Shown here piece after piece: positions 22,901 through 32,417 of a stretch of DNA of 64,000 bases (positions are counted from its first letter, which is position 1; each line of letters begins with the position of its first letter). The notes under the pieces were generated by a model that was given only the letters and a program-made list of their open reading frames with translations, did no database searches and was not told where the DNA came from. The translations under genes were made by a program, and so were the position numbers. The DNA is from Antedon mediterranea (lineage: Eukaryota; Echinodermata; Crinoidea; Comatulida; Antedonidae). Where the stretch lies: NCBI RefSeq assembly GCF_964355755.1, contig NC_092670.1:3869001-3933000 (forward strand), written 5' to 3'.

Positions 22901-25445
22901 ATAATTCGCAAAAAATGTTAGTCAGTTGTGTATGACTCGGTGGTCTGTGCTGGTGTCTACAGCATTGAAGTTACCGAGATCGAGTCCCGTCCTGCAGAAA
23001 ACGAAACGAAATCAGATTTTTTTTTATTATCCGTATTGTTTGTTCAAGTTTATTTCTTAGTATACAAATTATACGCCTGATTTATAATGAAATCTAGAAA
23101 AATTATGTCTCTAATTTTATGTAACAAGGGAGGTTTATGACATATACGGATCTTTGATCGGGTTAAAATCGGTCAAGATCAAGTGTGTTTAGGAGGCCAA
23201 TTTTGATTTGGCCAAGTATCGCGCTATGCGCTAAGGCTAGTTTGTTTGTTTTTTAGCAGGATTACTCAAAAATTTAATTACAAGATCTTTGTAAAATGAA
23301 TATACAGATAGATATGTGGTCAAGGACCATTCCATTAAATTTTGGGACCATTTGAGACCATGGTCCCAATTCTGGACCACTTTTTAGTATACTATTCAGA
23401 CCTGCTAGTGTTTCAAAAGCCTTACTCTTAAAGTAACAAGTAAACTGAAATTACATTTTCTCGAGAAATACTTGTCCAAAAAACTTCATTTTTGTACAAG
23501 AGGCAAGAGTTATAATTTGTGATTTGTAATTTTAAAACATAATTTGATTTAATATGCACCTTTTTTTCTTTTCAAATTCACTTGTTTGATTTTCGCGTTG
23601 CTGTTCTATTGTTAGTAAACTGAAGCTATTGTTAATTGAAAGGCTTGTTACATAACCATTACACCAAACTCGCATACACATGCTTGTATGTAGTGAAATT
23701 AAATCACAAACAGCATTAAGACACACACAAATATAATATATATATATTTTTTCCCGGAGAAATCTTATGTAGGAGAATTTTACAGTAGGCGGAGGTATGA
23801 ATTCTCGGACTGGCTTTCTAGTTTGTATACTGTACTAACACACACACAACTATTTAAAAATTGCATACATTGTATAAATGCTACCAACAAAAATGCATAT
23901 GGCTGTAAGCAACATGTTAAACTTTCCTAGTATTTTTACAAACTCTCACTCACCTGTTTCACAGTCATTGCCAGTGTATCCAGGTGCACAAACACAGGTG
24001 TATGAACGCAAACCGTCAATGCAAGTACCGCCATTAGCACAGGGCGAATTGAAGCAATCATTACCATCTGGATAAAAACAACAAAATTCAACCCTTGCTT
24101 ATAAATACAAATTTAGTGCAGAAAAAAAATGCAATATATATATAAAACAACTTTCAATTCAATTTCAAAAGGTACATACTGTAAGTCACAAAAACATAGT
24201 TAACCATAAAGAAAAGCCTTTGGAAAATAACTATACCTGCACTGTATGTAAAACTCCATCCAGAAAGAGCAATTGTTGGATCCGAACTGAATTGCAGCCA
24301 AAGTTGATCTGTATTATAAGTATATGTAAGCACAGAAGGAGACCCCATTAACTGCGTGACCGTTGATCCGTCCGATTGCGTCGGTCCAATACCAATCGAT
24401 AAAATATCTTTTAAATCTTCTGTCTGAAAGCTTATAAACTGTAACTCAATTGTTGTGGCACCATGTGCCCGTATAAGGTAGAAGCATGTTTCTCTCACAT
24501 TATAATTGCTTGGATAATTTGAGCTGGTAATGCTTCCTGTCAGAGAGTAGTGGTTTGTACCACAAATTACACCTGCTAAATTGAGAAGAAACAAATTCAC
24601 TTTAACCTTTAAAAAATTAAGAATAATATCAAATCTGCAAGTTACATTACTTTTTCGTGATATGCTCTACCATCCATACTAAAATTATACTTTCCATAAG
24701 TTGGCATAATTTATTTTATTCAGGTATAAAAATATATAAAAGGCAGGACAAATCTGAAAATATTGCATAACAAAAAATTCAAACAAGCAAGAAACATTCA
24801 GACATATAATATTACAACCCACAATTAGTGAATTTATTCACAAAACGACTAGGAGGAAATATGTGTATAGGACAAACATATACACAACAACACTGACGCA
24901 AATTAATAGTTAGTATACTTATAATATTAAATATATGCTATGCTATGCAATATATTAAAATAGCACTGACAGTATCATTGGTGTTATTGCAAATTACTAT
25001 TGAAATACTACCTTTTTGTATTTCACAATTTGTACCTTCCCAGTAAGTGGCACATTGGCAGGTGTACCATCCATAGTCCTCATCTACACAAGTTGCCCCA
25101 TTCATACAGGGATTGCTAAAACACTCTGAAACATAAACAATCAATAATTAAGTAATTTTAAGGATATGACTGTGTTAACAAACAAACCACCAATCATAAA
25201 TGGTGTTAATGTTCATGAATTTGGCAGCGGAGGGGAAATCCACCACAATTGTTTATACAGTACGGTATAGAGTTACTTGAAGTAACTTGATAGTATGAAG
25301 AAAAATATCAATAACTTGAACAAGAATTTGAAAAGTACCGGTATGTGTTATCTTTTATTAGTTTTTACTTACCATTTGTGCTCAAACAAGGACAAAACTT
25401 CCAAAGAAAAAGCAAAATAAATACAAAATCTTTTCCAAAAATCAT
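19878..25445 (-). CDS. fibropellin-like secreted EGF/CUB protein, eight exons (3' end not resolved)
   Basis: Exons read on the minus strand are: 25445-25373 (signal peptide), 25125-25012 (EGF), 24575-24237 (CUB), 24067-23954 (EGF), 21901-21797 (short EGF), 21420-21306 (EGF with a 1-nt insertion), 20712-20257 (four EGF) and 19991-19878 (EGF). All have GT-AG borders and every junction is phase 1, the usual state for shuffled EGF exons. Signal peptide, EGF, CUB, then an EGF series is the known start of sea-urchin fibropellins, which coat embryos as extracellular matrix. Those end in an avidin-like domain, which I could not find here. The protein is secreted. Several EGF units carry the D-x-N/D-E calcium-binding start. 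The frame break at 21306-21420 makes function uncertain. Confidence 0.75.
20257..20712 (-). CDS. exon 7 of EGF/CUB gene: four EGF domains, last two identical
   Basis: 456 bp, exactly four units of 114 bp, phase 1-1. Each unit has the six EGF cysteines and a calcium-binding start (D-x-N-E or D-I-D-E). At DNA level 20264-20377 and 20378-20491 are identical over 114 bp, so the last two domains arose by recent tandem duplication or were homogenised. Borders: TGTAG|ACGTG acceptor, GATAGAG|GTACTG donor. Confidence 0.88.
21306..21420 (-). CDS. exon 6 of EGF/CUB gene: EGF domain with 1-nt insertion
   Basis: 115 bp instead of 114. The first half reads [19 protein letters not shown] in frame. After an extra base in the stretch rendered CTTGCTAGACAG, the rest matches an EGF end ([13 protein letters not shown]) only in the next frame. 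Both splice borders are good (ATCTGCAG acceptor, GTTG|GTAAG donor). The exon is either a true frameshift allele, a skipped exon, or a sequencing error. Confidence 0.7.
21797..21901 (-). CDS. exon 5 of EGF/CUB gene: shortened EGF domain
   Basis: 105 bp, phase 1-1. The domain starts [13 protein letters not shown], so only one residue separates cysteines 1 and 2, where the neighbours have four or five. The other four cysteines are in place ([14 protein letters not shown]). The exon is nine bases shorter than its 114-bp neighbours, an in-frame three-codon deletion. Confidence 0.8.
21953..22138. mobile_element. pogo/Tigger-like MITE with TA duplication
   Basis: The ends are perfect inverted repeats starting CAGTCAACTCTCCCAATACC and continuing GGAC, 24 bp each, flanked on both sides by TA. 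The element is 186 bp and internally rich in CCAGACTTT-type motifs. Size, the CAGT..ACTCTC end and the TA target fit a Tc1/mariner-pogo MITE. It lies in the intron between exons 4 and 5 of the EGF/CUB gene. Confidence 0.8.
22285..23822 (+). mobile_element. RTE-like retroposon remnants with TTTG(TTTG)n segments
   Basis: The block opens with CCTCCGCCAAGGATG and TTTGTTTGTTTGTT, contains a repeated segment (GACCATGGTCCCAATTCTGG at 22518 and 23357) and ends with GGCGGAGGTATGAATTCTCG and GACTGGCTTTCTAGTTTG. Such starts and ends are common on RTE-type LINE or SINE tails in marine invertebrates. No coding part is left. Another TTTG-rich unit starts near 23239. Family naming is tentative. Confidence 0.45.
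22925..23020 (+). repeat. tRNA-derived SINE head
   Basis: The sequence TGACTCGGTGGTCTGTGC resembles a pol III A box, and GATCGAGTCCCG about 45 bases later resembles a B box. An A-rich/T-rich stretch follows. The cloverleaf is not intact, so this is a tRNA-derived repeat rather than a tRNA gene. Confidence 0.4.
23954..24067 (-). CDS. exon 4 of EGF/CUB gene: EGF domain
   Basis: 114 bp, phase 1-1, with six cysteines ([13 protein letters not shown] ... [14 protein letters not shown]). The start DGND departs slightly from the calcium-binding consensus. Borders: ATCCAG|ATGG and AAACAG|GTGAGT. Confidence 0.85.
24237..24575 (-). CDS. exon 3 of EGF/CUB gene: CUB domain
   Basis: The exon is 339 bp (113 codons) in phase 1-1. 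It begins with ICG and contains the CUB landmarks: [17 protein letters not shown] start ([12 protein letters not shown]), C-x-Y-LI, a central [11 protein letters not shown], and the closing [16 protein letters not shown]. One of the usual four CUB cysteines is missing from the second half. This resembles CUB domains with a single disulfide. Confidence 0.85.
25012..25125 (-). CDS. exon 2 of EGF/CUB gene: first EGF domain
   Basis: The exon is 114 bp with both junctions in phase 1. Six cysteines sit in EGF spacing (EC..NPC.NGATC ... YTCQCA..WEGTNC). This domain precedes the CUB domain, as in fibropellins. Borders: TTTCAG|AGTG acceptor and AAAAAG|GTAGTA donor. Confidence 0.82.
25373..25445 (-). 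CDS. exon 1 of EGF/CUB gene: start codon and signal peptide
   Basis: ATG lies at 25445-25443 and is followed by a basic residue, a run of hydrophobic residues (FVFILLFLW) and small residues before the cleavage zone: a classical signal peptide of about 22 residues. The exon ends in phase 1 at AATG|GTAAGT. It has no Pfam-like domain of its own. Confidence 0.7.
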
Positions 25446-26586
25446 GACAACTACTTCCTTCTATGTCTTACATGAAAATAATGGTTTACTGAATTACTAT
25501 AAATAAATATAATCTCTGGTTCATTGAACCATACTGCTTTACACATTTAAACAATTATTCTTTATACAAATGTGAGAGTAATTGTAAGGGTAGTCAAAAT
25601 AATTGCCATCAATCATAAAATGACATCTAAACAAAAAATGCCAAAACTAAAAATAAAAAAGAAAGATTTTCTAAAGTGAGGAGAAAGGGCTGCAATAATT
25701 GGCTAAGGTCTCTTGAGCCTTAACTTATAATCATAATTATAAAAATATTATATATGCCAAAACAGATTTAATATTTTGTATATAAAAAAAACTGATATAG
25801 CCAGACACTACAGGATTATACCAAAGAATATATATCACAAGAATGAGTAATCCGCGATTTTCCCTGTAACAGTAATATTGTCCATGTGGTAGGGCGCCGC
25901 CATAAGTGTGGATGTATCTGGGATGTATACAACTTTTGGTGAAGGTTTCACTAATCAAAGGCTGGACCACCGGAGTATTTTCCGATGATAAAAATGTTAT
26001 CAACTACATGCCAACATCATGTTAAATACTATTTGAATATTTAATTGTTCATTTTATGCAATTTATTTAGTAAAAACTGCCGTATAAACAGTTTGATTTA
26101 TCAACCGGGCGCTACGATAGCGTGACCGGGCGTGTTGGTGTTTACGCGTTTTCACGAAGGATAGTTTAATAATATTCCTATATTTAACTTGTTTCTGGTA
26201 AAACAAATAAATGTTAATGACATTTAACATTTTCTCCTATTAATAACATGTGTTTTATACTAATTTATATCATAAAAACAATACTTAATTTACCGGGCGT
26301 ACAGTAGTACACGGCAATGGTAAAGAATAGGCCGTGCTGAGTAATATTCGTTGATTTTTGGTGTTGCTGTGTTAGGCCTTTTTTGTGAACTAACTTAGAA
26401 TGTTAGTAAATAATTGTCTGTAAAAGTGAATAAACACTAGTTTGTTAATAAATATGTATTATAAAATAGTTTACAATTGCAAAAACTATCATCATAATTC
26501 TATTTAATGTGACATGTATCATGTCTATTAAATCAAGTCTTATTTAGTATGTATACATCCGCCCTTATGAGGGCGGGCATCACTCA

Positions 26587-27440
26587 GGCCCCGTTTCTGC
26601 TGCCAAAAATATACCGTATATATACGGTATATTTTATATACGGTATATTTTTTGGCAGCAGAAACGGGTCTCATAAAATATATACCGTATATATATGCGG
26701 TATATATACCGCATAAATATCCCCATCGTTTGTGGATATTAATATTATACGGTATATTCCAAAATATACCGTATATTTCGTACCCCGTTTCTGCTGCACT
26801 CAAAATATACCGTATATGTGACCCGAGGTCAAAAATAACAGAGCGTGACGCGTTTGTTTGGTTTTTCTGCTGCATTGACACACACGTGTATCAGCAAGCA
26901 ACAGATCAAAATGTCACTGTGGACTGAAGAAATAACTATTTTTGCAATTCAATTGTGGGGAGAAGCGAAGGTTGGGGGAAGACTGCATGGCAACAAAAGA
27001 GATACCGAGATTGACAAAAGTATCTCACACAAAATAAAAGCAGAATTTGTGGTAGACTTAAAGCCAAAGTCATCGGCAAACGCCGTCGTCTTCTTTGCAT
27101 AAATCTAGTCAATGTCCATTCTACATTTCTAGATTGTGTGTGCGGTGTAAATTCATTGCCACTTCTGCTCATTAGATTTAAAATAGAAAGCAATGCTACA
27201 ACGACGTTTTGAGAAACAATCATTGTTTTGTTTTTGTCGGGTATAAACCTCACTACACGAGACTCTAGGTCAATCCATACTTCCGTCTCACGAAATGCAT
27301 TTTGGGTAATGAAAGCCAACTTTTTTACAGCCCACCCACAAAGTATGTGCAGCGGAAACGGTGCACGAATTTCATATACGGTATATTTATACGGTATATT
27401 TATACGGTATATTTGGGATTGGCAGCAGAAACAGGCCCTC
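26587..27440 (+). mobile_element. PIF/Harbinger-like non-autonomous element
   Basis: The ends are inverted: AGGCCCCGTTTCTGCTGCC on the left and GGCAGCAGAAACAGGCCCT on the right, each followed inward by ATATACCGTATA repeats. GGGCCTGTTTC-type ends are usual for PIF/Harbinger elements. Inside, a short frame carries a Myb/SANT-like motif (see 26911-27102). Further (TA)CCGTATA palindromes crowd 26610-26820 and 27370-27415. Confidence 0.55.
26911..27102 (+). pseudogene. Myb/SANT-like DNA-binding fragment
   Basis: From the ATG at 26911 the frame reads LWTEEITIFAIQLWGEAKV, then GRLHG.KR...I...IS.KIK. This follows the Myb_DNA-bind_4 pattern (WT.EE...LI.LWGE..VQ..L.G..RN...Y..I). Such domains occur in the second protein of PIF/Harbinger transposons and in genes derived from them. 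The frame ends at 27102 without a full protein, so it is probably a relic. Confidence 0.45.
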
Positions 27441-27469
27441 ACTGGAGCTCTCTGTTACAAATTGGGTAG

Positions 27470-27605
27470 TAACATTACAAAGTGCGAGGCAGCGAGGCAC
27501 GCAAGGCAGGGAAGGCATGCGAGGCAAGTCAGAAATTTATGCGAGGCATCGTTTTACCATCATCAAAAAATGCGAGGCATCATTTTATCATTTCTCAAAA
27601 TTGCA
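27470..27605 (+). repeat. GCGAGGCA-rich repeat, inverted partner at 30332-30440
   Basis: GCGAGGCA or a close variant recurs about seven times, with spacers such as TCATTTTATCATTT. The same motifs appear in reverse (TGCCTCGC, AAATGATAAAATGATGCC) at 30332-30440, just inside the right 39-bp inverted repeat. Confidence 0.6.
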
Positions 27606-27654
27606 AGGCAGGAAATCACCGAAATTGAAGTAGCCTAGGCCTAGGCCCGCTATG

Positions 27655-28485
27655 CTAGTTTCCTTTTGCACCTGCCTTGTAATTTAACCAAGGCTTTATC
27701 CTGAATACCACAGCTTAGAATTAGTAGGCCTACTTTAATGAAGAAAAATCACATAAAAGTAACAATAAATCCATTAAATTGGTGATTTTACAGACGTTGT
27801 TTTTCTCGCATTTCGCACACTCAATGTTCAATATTTTGGTTTCTATGGAACGCCAAAAGAGCAAAATTAATTAGAGGGCTAAAAACTCTGTGGAATCCAT
27901 TTATATTTAACGCATTATTTGGTGAAAATCTAGTACAATTTCAATAGATTTTGTCACTGTCAGTAAGGAAAAATGTTACTGTTGATAATGTACACGGTTT
28001 CGTTAACCTTTTAAAGAATAAAATAGAAAAAATCATCATAATATCCTTAGTAGGATGTCCTAGGTCTAGACTAGGTAGTGATGTTGATTTAGGATCGATT
28101 ATTATTCTTTGAAAACAGAACAGTATCAGCAGTAACATATTACAACATTTTTATTGACAAATTAACAAATATATTGAAATAAAACGTGTTTTTCACCAAT
28201 AAATGCATGAGAAATTGACGCATTCCACTGAGTTTTAGTCCTCTATTATCGTTGCTCTTTTGGCGCTCCATAGAAACAAAAATATTGAACATTGAATAAG
28301 TGAAATTCGCGAACAGTGTGCGAGAAACACGCCTGTAAAATCATTAATTTAAGGATTTATTTGTTACTTTTTATGTGATTCTTTCATTAAAGTACTCATG
28401 AGGTATACTTCTAAGGTGTGGTATTCACACGATAAAGTTAGTTATCAAATTTGGAGTAAAAATACAAGCGAAGGAAACTAGCGCC
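27655..28485. mobile_element. foldback element, family A copy 1
   Basis: Arms of about 240-260 bp at 27655-27898 and 28218-28480 are inverted copies. Landmarks include CACATAAAAAGTAACAAATA in both senses, GATTTTACAGACGT, and TTTCTATGGAACGCCAAAAG against CTCTTTTGGCGCTCCATAG. A second copy with the same landmarks is at 32765-33422. No coding frame lies in the loop. Confidence 0.75.
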
Positions 28486-29354
28486 AGGTTTATTAGTACG
28501 TACATGGACAACAATAAATAAAAATCGTTCGTAATATACCTAGCTTACTAAAACAGGAATAGTGTATCATTATTAAATATTACATCAATTATTATTTTAT
28601 CAAAATTGATTAAATCATTTTCTACATAGGCCTCTTATCTAGGTTAGGGCTAAGCATATTAGCTAAAGTTTAATTTTAGGCCTAGTATTACAATTGTCGG
28701 ACGTAAGTCTTTTTTCACACGCGCTCCAGAATTCTGTCGCAATTTTTTTCTTTGCGGCATGTTATTGGATCGGCATATCAGTTACCTTTTATTCAACGCC
28801 AGTTATTGAACTTGTCCTGGCAATCGCTGTTCACCTTATTTGCGAGAGAGGTACACGTGTTGTTCCTAGAGAATGGAATGTCAAAAATGTCTTTGGCACG
28901 CCGCTCAGAGAGAAGTCTGTGCGTTGCTGCTGAAACCACGTGCTATAGGAGGGAAATGCACCACAATCCTCTGAGCTGAGGGCTGAATCATTCCGCTACC
29001 TGCTAAATAGTAAAGAGGGATTGTCCATCTCTCGGGTCTACCGGATCTAGGCGCAGGGGTGTGACAAAATATTATTTTCACTCTGCTATGTTCGAGAGAC
29101 ATGTGAGTGAACACGCTCGAAATGCCAACAAACATTGCAGTCATTTGATGAGTGTGTCGCTATAACAATTATTGTTTATCGAAAGTTGAAGACTGTCGTT
29201 CAGATTTTTGAACCGTAGTTTGGGCACTTTTGTAAAAGTAAAATTTGACACGATATGACTTGAATGAAAAAACAATCGTTACATAAAAATAAACAACATG
29301 ATGAGTGTATACACGAATCTATTTAGATACGCTTGTATCGATTGATTATTAGGC
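28486..29354. other. non-coding stretch
   Basis: No gene could be supported. An open frame at 28694-28933 has no recognisable motif and starts inside a GTAAGT-containing sequence. Confidence 0.3.
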
Positions 29355-29560
29355 CTATAATATTATACAGATATTGACTGCTTAGAGGTTAAATATAAGA
29401 TTTGACATCCCCGAGGGAATGATATTAAAGTTCGAGGGAATATATATTTCCCGAAGCGCCAGCTGAGGGAAATATATATTCCCCGAGAACTTAATATCAT
29501 TCCCGAGGGGATGTCAAATCTTATATTTAACCGATATAAAAGGCAATATCTGTTATATTA
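29355..29560. repeat. near-perfect long hairpin
   Basis: GGTTAAATATAAGATTTGAC from 29384 pairs with its complement ending at 29532. The two ~68-bp arms are almost fully complementary and each contain GAGGGAATGATATTAA and GGGAATATATATTTCCC. Weaker pairing (CAGATATTG on either side) continues outwards. It resembles a small foldback MITE. Confidence 0.75.
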
Positions 29561-30009
29561 TATAGCCAAGAACAAGTCTGCTGGGTTGGGTGAAGCTAGG
29601 CTAGGCCTTCTATCCTATAGTATTTGTATTGTATTTAAACAAGCCTGCCTAGACACCTTACCTTGCGAAGTCTAATATACAGATAATTACTAATTAATGA
29701 TTCCTTGGCAATAAAATATTCACTTAGGCCTAGGTCGTTTAAATTAACAGAAGAATTTCCATCAATAAGCCTATTAAAAATAATAATATTATAATCAGGT
29801 AGGCCGAATAAACAATTCGTCTTCTTCTCGATCTTCGAGGAGCCGAATCACCGGATGTTCAGCGCGTACTAGTTACTAGGCTACTACCGTGAGTATTGAC
29901 CAATCACAAACGGTGTTTCATCACATTTAGGGTGGACTTATAACAAATGAGGGCGCTATGTATGCATAGTTTAAATAGTTTAGATGATTAATTTCTTCAA
30001 GCAACTTTC

Positions 30010-30085
30010 GTGGCGCAGCGGTTGAAGCGTTGTCTTGCGATGGAGTGACAATTCCACCCGAGTTCAAGATCGAGTTGATGACTTT
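30010..30085 (+). repeat. tRNA-derived SINE head
   Basis: TGGCGCAGCGGTTGAAGC matches a pol III A box closely. CGAGTTCAAGATCGAG about 50 bases on resembles a B box. The following sequence holds a 76-bp tandem repeat (AATTACACAGTCAATATCAT at 30123 and 30198). There is no intact cloverleaf. Confidence 0.45.
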
Positions 30086-31059
30086 TGTTTATTTATCGGC
30101 AACGCGAGTGTTGGCACACGAAAATTACACAGTCAATATCATCGTACTCGAGAATCTATATGTTTAATGACAGGGGACACGATAATTACGCGAAAATTAC
30201 ACAGTCAATATCATCGTTCTCGAGGATATATACGATTTACGATCCTCGCAGCGGTAGTCATGTGATGCAGTTTCAACCAATCACGTTAGCGTATTTACAT
30301 AGGCTATGTAATGTATCATAATAGCACGTTAAGATATGCCTCGCACCTTTTTGAAATTGTAAATTATATGCCTCGCATGCCTCGCACTTTTGGAAATGAT
30401 AAAATGATGCCTCGCACAAATATTTCGCACTTTGTCAACACTTTTACAAATTTCTCATGCAAAAATCGCGGAATACTCATTCTTGTGATATATATTCTTT
30501 GATTATACCAGGTCCATGTAAAATATACTGTAACACACCAACCTGAGCATCATTCGGTTCTTGGATAATAGAGTTGTTCTCTTTACTGATGTCACAGACA
30601 CACATGAATTCTGCTTCTCTCTGTGCACTCTAAAGAACTGGTCACGAATCCTTTACGAAAGTTTGATGTGTAGATATATGATAGTGATATGATGTCATCA
30701 TGTCCATATATGGGCACATCACATCACATAAAGTTTGATAGTGTAGACAGAGCTTTAGTATACAGAGTTTGAAGAAACCTCAATTGCATCCACAACTAAA
30801 AAATATATATGCTTGTATGCTTGTAAACCATTAATTAAATCCAGTTTTAATTACCCTCCTCTAGCCCGGAGTGTCTGCCATGAGGTCCAGAATATTCAGG
30901 TGCTTGCAGACTACTGGTGGATGTATCAAAATAGCCACATGGCTCGTTACCTCTATTACACTGCTGGAAGGCTGAAGCCTCACTGCAACAGGAACAGATT
31001 CCACAAGTTCTAGAGATAGGCCTATGACTAGACGAAGAGTATGCCACAGACAACTGGTT

Positions 31060-31190
31060 GTAATAGGGGCTATAATAGGGGTCGTCGGTTTCGTGTTATG
31101 GGTCGTCCAATTCTAGGTCGTCCAATTCGAGGTCGCCCTGGTCGTTGGGGTCGTCCAATTCGAGGTCGTCGCTTTCTACACACCCCTCTA
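31060..31190 (+). repeat. GGTCGTCCAATTC repeat, isolated copy
   Basis: The block repeats GGTCGTCCAATTC(T/G)AGGTCG about four times and is flanked by ATAGGGGTCGTCGGTTTCGT and GTCGCTTTCTACACACC. The same 120 bp is found inverted at 31319-31435 and direct at 32090-32212. Confidence 0.75.
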
Positions 31191-31314
31191 CACTTTCCTA
31201 TTTCAACACTGCAGGAGTCGAGATAGTTAGCCAAACGAGTGGGCGCCCCTCATGCTAGGCCTACTAAAATTGTATGATGTGGGTGTGAGAACAAAATTAA
31301 GCGAGAAATCGAAG

Positions 31315-32215
31315 ATATAGGGTGTGTAGAAAGCGACGACCTCGAATTGGACGACCCCAACGACCCGGGCGACCTCGAATTGGACGACCTAGAATTGGAC
31401 GACCCATAACACGAAACCCACGACCCCTATAGCCTAGCCTAAGTGTGGTATAACATCCCGAAGCCGAACATAGCCAAAGATCTTTAAACCATACCTTATA
31501 TAATACTCGCAAGCAAGCAATTGATTGAAAGAATACAGAAATATCGCCATTTCATACTGAATATGTCGACACGAACAAACGAACAGATATGGAACGCCAA
31601 AAGTGCATCATTAAAACTGCATTTGACATATTAAAAATAATTTAAAAAGAAATAAATATTATACATTACATGGTTAAACCATTACATGGACGTATAATTA
31701 CATCTCGTCTTCTTATAACGAACACTATAGGCCTACCAAGCAGCATGTTGCGAACATGTGCATGGGGGAGGGCCATAAGAAAGCTTTACATTTCACACAT
31801 GCATTGTATACGGTCAAACCTTCTCACCCGCCGCTGAAAAAGGGGCCGTTTTGACCTGGTATTTCGTGTGCTAATCGAGTCGAATGCAGTTTTAATGATG
31901 CACTCTTGGCGTTCCATATCTGTTCGTTTGTTCGTGTCAACACATTCAGTATCAAATCTCAAATGGCGATATTTCTGTATTTTTTCAATCAATTGCTTGC
32001 TTGCGAGTATTATATAAGGTATGGTTTAATTAAAGATCTTTGGTTATGTTCGGCTTCGGGATGTTATACCATACTTAGGCCTAGGCTAGGCTATTATAGG
32101 GGTCGTCGGTTTCGTGTTATGGGTCGTCCAATTCTAGGTCGTCCAATTCGAGGTCGCCCGGGTCGTTGGGGTCGTCCAATTCGAGGTCGTCGCTTTCTAC
32201 ACACCCCGAAGATAT
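31315..32215. mobile_element. 0.9-kb foldback element with GGTCGTCCAATTC arms
   Basis: The arms, about 300 bp each (31315-31620 and 31900-32215), are inverted copies. Both begin with GTGTAGAAAGCGACGACC in opposite sense and continue through the AATTGGACGACC repeats, GGTATAACATCCCGAAGCC and a segment ending near AACGAACAGATATGGAACGCC. The loop (31621-31899) has no gene. The frames made of RGRPIRGRPG units are a by-product of the repeat. Confidence 0.75.
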
Positions 32216-32417
32216 AACAGTGTGGTGCGAAACTGCAGTAGCGCCGGCCTATAGTAGGCCTAGCCTAGGCTTAAAAAGGTACTTACAGGCCTAGCCTACG
32301 CTATTATTTAGGGGATGATCGATTCAGGTTAGTTTTACGAACACAAATTCATAGATTTTGAACAAATAATACATAACTAAATTCAATATCGAGATTAATA
32401 AAACAAAATAAAACCGG

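Larger units (their letters stand above)
25823..30500. mobile_element. 4.7-kb block bounded by 39-bp inverted repeats
   Basis: AAAGAATATATATCACAAGA at 25823 and onwards to 25862 is repeated in reverse at 30462-30500, with one mismatch in 39 bp. The interior is a mosaic of other repeats (Harbinger-like element, foldback elements, GCGAGGC repeats, tRNA-like SINE head). The pair could mark one large composite element or two independent insertions in opposite directions. No transposase frame was found. Confidence 0.4.

Noticed and set aside
28694-28933. 79-codon frame with hydrophobic segments
   Set aside because: No homologous copy, no motif and no splice context that could support a gene.
31041-32217. 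Frames rich in RGRPIRGRPG, like an RGG-box protein
   Set aside because: They are translations of the GGTCGTCCAATTC repeat in a foldback element and occur on both strands.
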